Shown here: positions 33,901-37,680 of the stretch, in pieces
Position numbering within the stretch: position 1 is the first letter of the stretch
How the letters are laid out: every line of letters starts with the position of its first letter
Source of the DNA: Echinarachnius parma
Taxonomy: Eukaryota > Echinodermata > Echinoidea > Clypeasteroida > Echinarachniidae
Direction: 5' to 3'
NCBI GenBank assembly: GCA_037951105.1
Contig: JBAMJV010007109.1
Location: 90,001-154,000 of the forward strand
Length of the DNA: 64,000 bases
Notes under the pieces: model-generated
What the model was told of the DNA's origin: nothing
Database searches by the model: none
Seen by the model: only the letters and a program-made list of their open reading frames with translations
Translations under genes and position numbers: made by a program

Positions 33901-36510
33901 CGGTGGCAGCTATTCCCTCTTTAGCTCACCCTCCCCCTGGTCGGCGCGGCAAGATGAAGGTAGGAACAAGTCTCTTTTATTTAGCTGTTCTAATTGTACG
34001 TCCCATTTGTACAAAGCTGGTATTGGAATGTGTTGCAAACTCTGCAGGAATTGACAATATGTGTGTATGTGTGTATAGCACTGGGTGCTCCTAACAAGCT
34101 TCTGGCTGGAATACTCCCTAGGGAGTGGAAAATATGCACTGTGTGTGCAAGAACGATTGCAGCATGTATCCATTGACCGGGGTAATAATAATAGCGCTTA
34201 GAGGCTTTATTGCAATTTGCCCTCTATAAGTACCTATTATTAGTAATAATTATTATTATGTCTATGTACAATGTATGTGTGTGGAGGGGGCGTTAAGGGC
34301 AGATCAGGTCATCATGGTTTCATAAGGGTTATTCTGAATGAGAATATGAAGTCAAACTCTATTACTCTGATTTATTTGTTGTACTTGTTTGGTCACAGAT
34401 GGCAGTAAAGCCGGACAGGGTCTGGGGCTCAGGTGGAGAGATCCTGGGGCTCAGGTGGAGAGAACCTGGGGCTCGGGTGGAGAGAACCTGGGGCTCAGGT
34501 GGAGAGAACCTGGGGCTCAGGTGGAGAGAACCTGGGGCTCAGGTGGAGAGAACCTGGGGCTCAGGTGGAGAGAACCTGGGGCTCAGGTGGAGAGAACCTG
34601 GGGCTCAGGTGGAGAGAACCTGGGGCTCAGGTGGAGAGAACCTGGGGCTCGGGTGGAGTGAACCTGGGGCTCGGGTGGAGAGAACCTGGGGCTCGGGTGG
34701 AGAGAACCTGGGGCTCAGGTGGAGAGAACCTGGGGCTCAGGTGGAGAGAACCTGGGGCTCAGGTGGAGAGAACCTGGGGCTCAGGTGGAGAGAACCTGGG
34801 GCTCGGGTGGAGAGAACCTGGGGCTCGGGTGGAGAGAACCTGGGGCTCGGGTGGAGAGAACCTGGGGCTCAGGTGGAGAGAACCTGGGCCATCAAGCTCA
34901 CCAACTTGCAGTCTGCGTCATTCATTCTCAATTTATTTAGAATTATTTTATTTATTTTATTTTAATAATATCTTTTGTTTCTTGACAGATGGCGGAAAAG
35001 GCGGAGAGGGTCTCGGTGGTCTGGGGCTGAAGTGGAGGGAACCCCAGCTTTCTAGCTCACCAACTAGCAGTCTGCTTCCTGAGCGAATACAGGTAAGGAC
35101 ATCTTAATGACACTCATGCGCTGGAAACCCATTATACTTAACGTAGGCGGCCGTATGATATGCATTCATAACAGTCAATATAGAGTTGCTAGAGGTATTG
35201 TATAAAATTGAGCATTATGCTTAAAGCTCTACCGACAAGAAAACTACCTCAAAATTGTGTTTTACTGTATCTAAGGTAGAATTTCATGAAGATTACTAAT
35301 AAAAACATATTTTCCTCGTGGGAAAACCGGTAAAATAAAAAAAATCAACTTGTAAATTCCCTTTAGGAACCCCCGTAAAAAAATCGAGTCCGGGCGAAGA
35401 AAAATGACGTTATCTTTGTGACGTCACATAAGGACAATCGCAGTATAGCTTGGTACTCTATTGTCATAGACGTACACGCTGAGTGCATCTACTGTCGTTG
35501 ACAGAGAGATATTATTTCGATTTTTTTCAATATTTGCAAACATTTGTTAAGTTTATATCATGGAGGATCCACACTCAGATGTGTTGCTGCATCCTGCTGC
35601 AATGCATTTCTTAGGCATATTCAGTTAAGCCTCAATTTCCAAGCAAATACGAGTTTGTTTTACTAGCAAGTCAAAGGCTCTGCCTATAAACCATGCACAT
35701 TCGTACTTTGTACTCTGTGTTGTGATCCTTATGTGACGTCATGACCCGATGGGCACGTACAAACACGCGTATAAATAACTTTTTTAGGAGTATGGAATGC
35801 CGATGTGAAAAAAAGCCAAAAAATTGCATGAAATTTACCTTTTTTGCCCAACTTAAGGATTTCTTTGAAAAAAAGAGTGTGGTATATCAATATAGGCACA
35901 TATTCAAAGCTATAAACCTGAATCAAAGCCGGGATTTCACTATACCTTTAAATCCCTTCTTGCTAGGGTCTATTGAGAATGCATGCTATTCTCAAATTAA
36001 ATAGTCTTTAACAGGTTACAGTAAACATATATTAATTTAGGCTTGACGACAATACCCCTCAATAGAAGAAACTCCCTCTGGACGTCATCAAGGTTTAACG
36101 AGTCTCAGTCCCAGAGCCTGATGTATGAACCTGTACTAGCTTCTGCAATCCCCATAGAGTAAATATAGGGTGCACCAGGTTCCTGTAGGCAGTGGGTTAA
36201 CTGCATTGCTGATCTATATTATTTCTATGTTTGTCTGTCTGTGTGCATTACAGAGTATCTGGTCCAGCCCGGTCCGGTCCGAGCAGTCCCCTCTGGAGAA
36301 GATCCTGGGTCACAAAATAAGCCTGGACCAGCAGATGCCCCTAGCTTTCTAGGCAAGCTTTTAAATCGAGACTGTATAACTCATCCCTTTTTCCTTTTTC
36401 ATGTACTCTCACAGAGTATCTGGTCCAGCCCGGTCCGGTCCGAGCAGTCCCCTCTGGAGAAGATCCTGGGCCACAAGGTGAGCCTGGACCAGCAGAAGCC
36501 CGACACCTGA
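1964..36510 (+). CDS. SMG7: SMG7-like NMD factor, 20 spliced exons (whole gene)
   Basis: SMG7 binds phosphorylated UPF1 through a 14-3-3-like domain and carries NMD targets into mRNA decay in the cytoplasm. Joining 1964-1986, 8305-8336, 9818-9990, 12201-12272, 12888-13059, 13601-13823, 18197-18291, 19755-20063, 20709-20865, 22216-22353, 22841-22954, 23390-23523, 25421-25551, 28491-29333, 29717-30274, 30830-31602, 32197-32503, 33803-33959, 34989-35092 and 36415-36510 gives 4611 nt, an open frame of 1536 residues. Residues 1-232 are the 14-3-3-like/TPR domain (LWNHVFKN, YICQHCLVHLGDIARYR, SNGQPYNQLAIVSATKGD). K62 and R159 match human K66 and R163, the known phosphoserine-binding pair. Residues 232-550 form the helical hairpin region (GKWLAHHQPR). 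The rest is Pro/Gln-rich, with SMADNR, SYSLFSSPSPWS and SIWSS blocks shared with human SMG7. It is longer than the human protein (about 1140 residues) because of this tail. Exon joins are my inference from splice sites and phase; identity is from remembered family sequence. Confidence 0.94.
4160..5290. repeat. Tandem repeat, ~245-280 bp unit, about 4 copies
   Basis: Units begin ACTAAATCATAATCAGGGGC at about 4430, 4670, 4915 and 5195. They share a G-rich tract, GACCACATTTCAATTG and a CATCATCATGAG end. Copies diverge by a few percent and by indels. Confidence 0.8.
5551..5594. repeat. Hairpin
   Basis: CGATCTCCCGG..CCGGGAGATCGAGAGT forms a 16-bp near-perfect stem with a 10-base loop. Confidence 0.7.
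5669..5822. mobile_element. Small palindromic element
   Basis: GGCGACTATATAGATCAACA near 5670 pairs with a reverse-complement stretch at about 5785-5820 (GTTGATCTATAATAGCTTGC). The arms extend inward through an AAAACGAT/ATCGTTTT block. Confidence 0.55.
6235..6665. repeat. Repeat block with four TTAGACATGGGTCCCC motifs
   Basis: CCTTAGACATGGGTCCCCTT recurs near 6320, 6355 and 6552, with a variant near 6586. The block lies between CCCGGGGGGGG and CCCCCCCCGGGATCGGC ends that are roughly inverted, suggesting a dispersed element. ORFs across it are not supported. Confidence 0.5.
6860..7172. mobile_element. MITE-like element with CCCGGG-rich arms
   Basis: Starts TAAGGCTGTTGACGAGTCCC and ends with TTGACAGCCTTA. 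Internal arms carry GGGTACCCGGG and CGAGTCCCGGG in both orientations. It interrupts a copy of the sequence GTAGGATTACAAACAAGTT that is intact near 6740. Confidence 0.65.
7173..8072. other. Intron 1 sequence, no feature recognised
   Basis: AT-rich, no splice-bounded ORF, no repeat structure that I could identify. Confidence 0.5.
8073..8223. mobile_element. MITE-like palindrome
   Basis: CTACCAACACGTGCCC on the left pairs with GGGCACGTGTTGG..TAG on the right; CATGCATGAC is also inverted inside. About 150 bp, just upstream of exon 2. Confidence 0.7.
8305..8336 (+). CDS. SMG7: SMG7 exon 2
   Basis: A 32-bp microexon. A long T-rich tract ends in CTTCACAG at 8304 and the donor is ACAG|GTGAGA. It encodes KANDLKAQLT with split codons at both ends; phase 2 in and phase 1 out match exons 1 and 3. 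It corresponds to the first helix of the 14-3-3-like domain. Confidence 0.82.
8357..8467. mobile_element. MITE, GGGTGTTTCA family, copy 1
   Basis: Begins GGGTGTTTCATTAAACACT and ends with an inverted, decayed version (AGTGAAAG..ACCCTCCTG). A second copy is at 28315-28412. Confidence 0.6.
9447..9535 (+). pseudogene. Decayed copy of SMG7 exon 3 (a)
   Basis: TTCTAG then TTGAAGGTAGAAGTGATGCG, AAGCAGTGCCTGCAGGATGCC and CTCCTCCTGGGGGGATCTG follow exon 3 in order. In-frame TGA/TAG codons have appeared. It extends to about the GGAGATCTGG point of the exon. Confidence 0.85.
9624..9725 (+). pseudogene. Decayed copy of SMG7 exon 3 (b)
   Basis: TTTCTAG then CTGAAGGTGGAAGTGATG, GGCCTGCAGGATGCCTAGAG and GGTCTGGACAA. 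The acceptor-like TTTTCTAG is kept but stops disrupt the frame. Confidence 0.85.
9818..9990 (+). CDS. SMG7: SMG7 exon 3, 14-3-3-like domain
   Basis: Acceptor TTTCCTAG at 9817, donor ATG|GTGAGT after 9990. It encodes EGGSDAWVTRQGLQDAYHQL and continues through ALDKKLEQELWNHVFKN. The Lys of FKN (K62) is equivalent to human K66, which contacts phosphoserine. Three decayed partial copies lie nearby (9447, 9624 and 10104). Confidence 0.95.
10104..10184 (+). pseudogene. Decayed copy of SMG7 exon 3 (c, 3' part)
   Basis: AAGAACCACATCTCATCGCT followed by GCAGCACA and TTGATCGCATG matches the exon end. The donor has decayed from ATGGTGAGT to ATGTGAAGT. Confidence 0.85.
10488..10650. mobile_element. MITE with CAGTAGCCCATT inverted repeats, copy 1
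   Basis: Terminal CAGTAGCCCATT/AATGGGCTACTG, 163 bp, with inner inverted TTGTAAGTGTC arms. A sister copy in inverse orientation interrupts an exon 18 relic at 33378-33523. Confidence 0.85.
10960..11275. repeat. Dispersed TTGCCC/GGGCAA repeat fragment
   Basis: Contains ACTTGCCCG and GGGCAAGTG strings in both orientations. Related fragments occur near 9240-9370, 26810-26900 and 39585-39790. Family unknown. Confidence 0.5.
12201..12272 (+). CDS. SMG7: SMG7 exon 4
   Basis: A 72-bp phase 0/0 exon encoding NPKRSEVQAMLSLVLDNASG followed by FYIQ, close to the human NPNRSEVQANLSLFLEAASG helix. Acceptor TTCTTTTAG, donor CAG|GTATGT. Confidence 0.95.
12685..12800 (+). pseudogene. Truncated copy of SMG7 exon 5
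   Basis: Acceptor CACACACAG at 12684, then an open frame FFQEICSGFVVELAYRIKAQ and RLGRFSEMLPSPQNL, about 80 percent like exon 5. After about 110 bp homology stops before the YICQHC block and no donor is seen, so it cannot replace exon 5. Confidence 0.9.
12888..13059 (+). CDS. SMG7: SMG7 exon 5
   Basis: Encodes LLQEICSGFGVELACRIKAQ through YICQHCLVHLGDI. Acceptor CTGCCTAG at 12887, donor ATAG|GTATGA after 13059, phase 0 in and 1 out. The SYICQHCLVHLGDIARYR block is one of the best conserved in SMG7. A truncated copy of this exon lies just upstream at 12685. Confidence 0.95.
13209..13357. mobile_element. MITE with 27-bp inverted repeats
   Basis: TGCATAAAGAGTTGCGATTA on the left and TAATCGCAACTCTTTATGCA on the right are perfect inverses. 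149 bp, in intron 5. Confidence 0.85.
13601..13823 (+). CDS. SMG7: SMG7 exon 6, TPR core
   Basis: Encodes ARYRTDTQQAESFYCHAASL, VPSNGQPYNQLAIVSATKGD and RSIAVKYPFPAAATNLQ, all very close to human SMG7. R159 in ARYR is equivalent to human R163. Acceptor CCCCCTGTAG, donor GACAG|GTTAGT after 13823, phase 2 out. Its 3' part seeded the large tandem array that follows. Confidence 0.96.
13840..17660 (+). repeat. Tandem array of ~15 partial exon 6 copies (138-139 bp unit)
   Basis: Units start at about 13889, 14027, 14165, 14304, 14443, 14582, then after an inserted transposon at about 16537, 16676, 16815, 16954, 17093, 17231, 17366, 17505 and a decayed one at 17644. Each holds a fused piece of exon 6 (GGTCAGCCAACTGGCTATAG joined to AGCATAGCGGTCAAGTACCC), missing about 60 bp in between. 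Most keep the donor GACAG|GTTAGT and the following intron start. Confidence 0.95.
14642..16452. mobile_element. 1.8 kb non-autonomous DNA transposon inserted in the exon 6 array
   Basis: Perfect 13-bp inverted ends GGGCAATTCCAAG/CTTGGAATTGCCC, flanked by CTAC at 14638-14641 and 16453-16456. Removing it restores the array unit. It holds seven copies of TAACAGCGTGAC (near 14656, 14834, 15032, 15045, 15918, 16081, and inverted at 15896) and GACCTTTGACCT strings. No transposase ORF. Family not recognised. Confidence 0.9.
17864..18105. mobile_element. MITE-like element with GATGATGACA ends
   Basis: ATGATGACA..GGTACC at the left and GGTACC..TGTCATCAT at the right are inverted. The interior has CCGTTGTACCCCGGTATCCC and an A-rich run near 18029-18045. 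Confidence 0.65.
18197..18291 (+). CDS. SMG7: SMG7 exon 7
   Basis: Encodes DEVKIFKMKEVELIHYFIKF then HAIIYLASCEQ, matching human DEVKTKWGVSDFIKAFIKFHGHVYLSKSLE. Acceptor GCCACCAG, donor CAAG|GTAAAT. Phase 2 in, 1 out. Confidence 0.94.
18341..18414. mobile_element. 74-bp palindrome, tRNA-like interior
   Basis: AAGAAAATTGGGCTTC and GAAGCCCAATTTTCTT are perfect inverses. On the - strand the interior resembles a B-box (GGTCTCTGATTCAATTCC), but it is too short for a tRNA. Confidence 0.55.
18605..18780. repeat. GTCAAACCTG dispersed repeat
   Basis: Starts GTCAAACCTGCTCTAGCGACC and ends near TTTGACTGTAG. Relatives lie at 13097-13170, 25905-26065, 39948-40095, 47016-47192 and 61110-61205; a fragment of this family forms the minisatellite at 26990-28100. 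Confidence 0.7.
19530..19655 (+). pseudogene. Decayed copy of SMG7 exon 8
   Basis: AGATCTTCTAGTTGCCGGAT, AAGCTAGAGGACAACTTTC and GCTATCTTGACCAGTGGGG follow the exon 8 5' end in order to ATAAACCTCT. Frame is broken. A smaller relic (CTATAAACCTCTTCTTATT) is near 19430. Confidence 0.88.
19755..20063 (+). CDS. SMG7: SMG7 exon 8
   Basis: Encodes IKDKLEENFRSHLSQEILTS and RQLTQMAAINLYALHTIRQL (compare human LREKLEEQFKRLLFQKAFNSQQLVHVTVINLFQLHHLR). A Gly/Ser-rich insertion (NSGSRAGSGSGELD) has no human counterpart. Donor CTCTT|GTAAGT after 20063. Confidence 0.93.
20551..20618 (+). pseudogene. Decayed copy of SMG7 exon 9 (middle)
   Basis: CCTGGCCTGGTCTGCCTGCT, GTCAGACTGATGCTTGGTTG and CTCCAGCCAGGAAT match exon 9 closely. 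Ends are truncated, no splice sites. Confidence 0.9.
20709..20865 (+). CDS. SMG7: SMG7 exon 9
   Basis: Encodes FNLLQMMLHYMPQKAAESPL then AWPGLPAVRLMLGWIFLQPG. It corresponds to the human LPAVKVSMDWLRLRPRVF helix. Acceptor TTCCCCAG, donor ACCAG|GTTTGT. Confidence 0.92.
21248..22078. mobile_element. TTAA-flanked non-autonomous transposon (~830 bp)
   Basis: Ends are inverted: TTAACCCTAATCCCACTGG at the left and CCAGTGGGATTAGGGTTAA at the right, followed by poly-G/poly-C runs. TTAA at both edges fits target duplications of piggyBac or Kolobok type (inference). No transposase ORF. Confidence 0.8.
22216..22353 (+). CDS. SMG7: SMG7 exon 10
   Basis: Encodes VWSKLGRVLTSLQVDSAPRP, then LPLPEDNLLDGFTPLQDFQ. 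It is equivalent to the human WPWLISLLNSF to LPEEFELQGFLAL segment. Acceptor TCCTTGCAG, donor CAAAG|GTAACA, phase 2 in and out. Confidence 0.9.
22636..22686 (+). pseudogene. Decayed copy of SMG7 exon 11 (a)
   Basis: GTATAAAGCGGTTAAGCTGG then GAACGAGGAGAGATG parallels exon 11 GTCAGAGTAAGCGGTCAGGC..GACCAGGAGAGATG. Confidence 0.7.
22709..22752 (+). pseudogene. Decayed copy of SMG7 exon 11 (b, 5' part)
   Basis: GATCTTGACTATGGTTAGAG then TAAGCGATCAGAGGGG parallels exon 11 GACCTAGACTTTGGTCAGAGTAAGCGGTCAGGCTGGG; a T/C-rich tract precedes it. Confidence 0.7.
22841..22954 (+). CDS. SMG7: SMG7 exon 11
   Basis: Encodes RDLDFGQSKRSGWERCEMDQ, then ERCQRLSGQGKWLAHHQPR. It matches human RNLDFSKGHQGITG and RRIRQQRLISIGKWIADNQPR, the end of the helical region. 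Two decayed copies precede it. Confidence 0.93.
23390..23523 (+). CDS. SMG7: SMG7 exon 12, with expandable donor
   Basis: Encodes SLLKVETSAGKLMFTSPLGD, then RRSSHHQQRQLRATKTPIASK, and leaves phase 1 at the first donor, AAAG|GTACGT after 23523. The next 36-bp minisatellite repeats this donor. Reading on through the array in frame adds units of GRSNNNLPIASK. I chose the first donor as default; any later in-phase donor would also join exon 13 correctly. Confidence 0.82.
23516..24858 (+). repeat. 36-bp minisatellite with a splice donor in every unit (~37 copies)
   Basis: Unit reads GGTAGGTCCAACAATAATCT then ACCCATTGCTAGCAAA. Each has AAAG|GTAGGT or GTACGT. As 36 is divisible by 3 the array is open in several frames on both strands. 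The exon 12 frame runs as GRSNNNLPIASK for about 29 units until a 1-bp deletion near 24563. Confidence 0.97.
25421..25551 (+). CDS. SMG7: SMG7 exon 13
   Basis: Encodes GVEAVTKSVATDVKEIPKKA, then ESKGEEDGQSKTIAVQ, charged and likely disordered. Acceptor TTATCTGTAG, donor GTACAG|GTACGG, phase 1 in and 0 out. A 20-bp minisatellite starts at the donor. Confidence 0.85.
25552..25895 (+). repeat. 20-bp minisatellite at exon 13 donor (~17 copies)
   Basis: Unit ACGGTCAAACGCAGTGGCCT. It begins within a base or two of the exon 13 donor (GTACAG|GTACGGTCAAAG) and merges at its far end into a GTCAAACCTGTCTTAGC dispersed repeat. ORFs over it are repeat artefacts. Confidence 0.95.
26990..28100 (+). repeat. 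64-65 bp minisatellite (~17 copies)
   Basis: Unit includes CTGTCTATAAAGACCACCTC, TTGACTCCATAGGAACTAGG and AAGCAGTCCATGTGTTA. Copies differ by few bases and one length step (GTTAATGAAC or GTTATGAAC). Part of the unit derives from the dispersed GTCAAACCTGT family. Confidence 0.96.
28315..28412. mobile_element. MITE, GGGTGTTTCA family, copy 2
   Basis: GGGTGTTTCACTA on the left and TTAGTGAAACACCCT on the right, about 98 bp, lying just before exon 14. Internal AAAATCGATTTTAG palindrome. Confidence 0.7.
28491..29333 (+). CDS. SMG7: SMG7 exon 14, Pro/Gln-rich region
   Basis: An 843-bp phase 0/0 exon (281 codons). It starts AIMSRPTSEGSKSVTFKVQE, where VTFK resembles human VVTFKENI. It then has Gln-rich decamer-like repeats (QGHMSNQPS, QGHMSNQQV, QGHMQGQQS) and a proline/glycine-rich stretch (YGYPPPPRGPPPPSLG). 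The Pro-rich tail of human SMG7 is the decay-inducing part, via the CCR4-NOT subunit POP2. Acceptor CTTCCACAG, donor GTTCAG|GTCAGT. Confidence 0.93.
29717..30274 (+). CDS. SMG7: SMG7 exon 15
   Basis: A phase 0/0 exon of 186 codons. It contains NISLWNASMADNRK, matching the human DSSYSMADNRS block. This is followed by repeats of a RGAPEN/RGAAEN-P-x-Y motif (about 15 residues, four times) and MRSPAANSPQFRLSPS. Acceptor CCATCGCAG, donor TGAG|GTAACT. Confidence 0.93.
30601..30676 (+). repeat. tRNA-derived SINE head or tRNA relic
   Basis: AGCTGAGTTGTTAGAGC resembles an A-box and TGTTCGAATCCCGG a B-box at tRNA-like spacing. Loop CTAGCAA would give anticodon AGC (Ala). Anticodon and acceptor stems pair poorly, so this is not a functional tRNA. 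Confidence 0.5.
30830..31602 (+). CDS. SMG7: SMG7 exon 16, polyglutamine-bearing
   Basis: Encodes IQGFGSSSTYNQGQRNYMPS and a run of about 12 Gln from mixed CAG/CAA codons. It then has HGANLLELLTKMQKQIVPEA, a second Gln-rich patch near 31360 and NHPFSFFATPDGG. Acceptor CAACCCCAG, donor TACAG|GTAATA, phase 2 out. Two decayed copies of its 3' end follow. Confidence 0.92.
31690..31762 (+). pseudogene. Decayed copy of SMG7 exon 16 3' end (a)
   Basis: GCTTTGGGAGTAATATCATT, GAGGTTGGATGAGCCGG and TTACAGGTAATAT match exon 16 end and donor (TTCGGGAGAAACATCTTTGG..GATGAACCAG..TTACAGGTAATAT). Confidence 0.85.
31871..31932 (+). pseudogene. Decayed copy of SMG7 exon 16 3' end (b)
   Basis: GGGAGAAATATATTTGTTCA then GGAGTTGAGGTTGAATGAAC is a more diverged copy of the same segment. 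Confidence 0.7.
32197..32503 (+). CDS. SMG7: SMG7 exon 17
   Basis: Encodes RASGSLYETSSKTGAPTSTT, LDEGMLDYFPTHAPGS and Ser/Gly-rich segments ending HDALYTQ. Acceptor TTGTCAG, donor CGCAG|GTCAGT, phase 2 in and 0 out. Low complexity limits alignment to human SMG7. Confidence 0.9.
33247..33377 (+). pseudogene. Copy of SMG7 exon 18 (a), MITE-interrupted unit
   Basis: CTCTGGAGCCAATGGTGAAA, TACAAGGGGAACCCCCG and GCTATTTCCTCTTTAGCTC correspond to exon 18. No acceptor precedes it. It ends at the MITE at 33378. Confidence 0.9.
33378..33523. mobile_element. MITE with CAGTAGCCCATT inverted repeats, copy 2
   Basis: 146 bp, ends CAGTAGCCCATT and AATGGGCTACTG. It lies inside the first copy of the exon 18 duplication unit, splitting sequence that is continuous in the next copy at about 33730. 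Confidence 0.88.
33594..33732 (+). pseudogene. Copy of SMG7 exon 18 (b), possibly still spliced in
   Basis: Intact acceptor CAAATGCAG, frame open: MNSGANGGSFFSGGSGAGTK, then SNSGGSCFLFSSPCPR. It lacks the PWSARQDE tail and has only a weak donor (GAG|GTCTGG). Splicing on to exon 18 in that phase would meet a stop at once. Confidence 0.85.
33803..33959 (+). CDS. SMG7: SMG7 exon 18 (functional copy of a triplicated exon)
   Basis: Encodes MNSGANGGSFFSGGSSAGTK, then SNSGGSYSLFSSPSPWSARQ, equivalent to the human ETSLYSLFEGTPWSPS block. Acceptor AAAATGCAG, donor GATGAAG|GTAGGA, phase 0 in and 1 out. Of three copies only this one has a good donor and the PWS residues. Confidence 0.88.
34399..34917 (+). 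pseudogene. Copy of SMG7 exon 19 expanded by a 22-bp minisatellite (~21 units)
   Basis: Acceptor GGTCACAG then GATGGCAGTAAAGCCGGACA, matching exon 19 start. The middle piece CTGGGGCTCAGGTGGAGAGA plus AC is repeated. It closes with TCAAGCTCACCAACTTGCAG as in exon 19. No donor. Because 22 is not a multiple of 3, the same 22-residue period is open in all three frames. Confidence 0.92.
34989..35092 (+). CDS. SMG7: SMG7 exon 19
   Basis: Encodes DGGKGGEGLGGLGLKWREPQ then LSSSPTSSLLPERIQ. Acceptor TTGACAG, donor ATACAG|GTAAGG, phase 1 in and 0 out. It is preferred over the copy at 34399 because that copy has no usable donor. Confidence 0.85.
36254..36352 (+). CDS. SMG7: SMG7 alternative terminal exon 20a
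   Basis: Acceptor GTGCATTACAG with a good pyrimidine tract. Encodes SIWSSPVRSEQSPLEKILGH then KISLDQQMPLAF and stops at TAG (36350-36352). It matches the C-terminal SIWSSSMMHPGPSALEQLL motif of human SMG7. It has no donor, so it would end the ORF and leave 20b in the 3' UTR. Confidence 0.75.
   Translation, partial: SIWSSPVRSEQSPLEKILGHKISLDQQMPLAF
36415..36510 (+). CDS. SMG7: SMG7 terminal exon 20b
   Basis: Near-identical to 20a for its first 80 bases but ends KVSLDQQKPDT and TGA (36508-36510). Acceptor CTCTCACAG. It contains an internal donor-like CACAAG|GTGAGC absent from 20a. Which of 20a and 20b is the major form cannot be told from sequence. Confidence 0.8.
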   Translation, partial: SIWSSPVRSEQSPLEKILGHKVSLDQQKPDT

Positions 36511-37680
36511 AGGGAGCCGACGGGAACTAACCCTATCGCCCCGTCTCGACACGCACACCCCGTGTTGCCGGTTCGAGGTCTAATAGGAGAGAAGAAAAAA
36601 TACAACCATCAAGAAAAACACCACCATCTAATACATCTACAAGATCATCATTATCATCGTGATAGCTACTATGTGTATGTAAAAACCGAAAACAAAAGAG
36701 AGATATAGAAAGGAGGGAAGGAGAGAACCAATCGTCATTGGATCGTGCAGAGAGGAGGAGTAGAAGGTGGAAACCTTCCTTGTTAGCCCTTCTATCCATC
36801 CTCTAGATTACCACATGGTTATGGTAGAAGAGCAAGAGCGAATTACTCCTCTGAGAAAACCTCGAGTTATCTTTTTTCTGAAGAGTGAGACATCGTTTTT
36901 TTAAACTAATCATCTTGTTTTTGGTTCATTTTCGAGTCTTAGCTTGACAATGAGAAAAAATAAATTGTACAAAAAGAGAGAGAGAGAGAGAGAAGGGAAA
37001 ATAGAGTAAGGAGAATATATTGTTGTTTGAGTCTAGATGTAGGTTAACAGAATTTGACTTGTTAATGGTTTCAAAACAATAATCGTCTTATTTCTTTTTC
37101 CAAAAGCTTCAAGTAGCAGTTGCGTGTTAAAAAAACTGAAGATTTCGGAAAGAGAATAGAATGCTATGTGCAGCAGAAATATGCTGCAAAAATGTGATCG
37201 CATCTGCGCCTGGATTCGTGAGCCAAAATCGTAACATTAGCTTTGTCCACTATGATCCAACCACAAAAGATGCACGATATATCATATAAGATAGATGAGG
37301 CACAATAGCATCTTTTTTGTGAGTCAAGAGAGCGATAGCTAAGAGTGGAACTGGGGTAGGGTATGTGTGACCCGGTATAGAGACCATCTTCCCGGCGATC
37401 GGAGAATCGTAAAGCTAGTTCTGCCATAGTTAGCTGGGGAAATGTACATGTACCTCTGTGATTTGGTTTGGTTGTTGAATGGTACAAGTGGATGCGCTAG
37501 TATGGAAGTGGAAAGAATTTGATGTGTAAATTTGGGCTGAGGATTTTAATTGGAAGTCGAAGTCCTTTATAGGACGGGCGAGCACTCTTCCTCACTTGGT
37601 GCCCTGTAGTGTCAAACAAAAAATACATAGCGCTTTGTTCCTGACATGTTACGTCTCTTTGGTCATTGTATATAAATAAA
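36511..37680 (+). other. SMG7 3' UTR (probable) with candidate poly(A) signals
   Basis: No credible ORF. AATAAA occurs at 36959-36964 and 37675-37680, either of which could be a polyadenylation signal. A GA-rich tract lies at 36980-37000. The UTR end is a guess. Confidence 0.4.
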
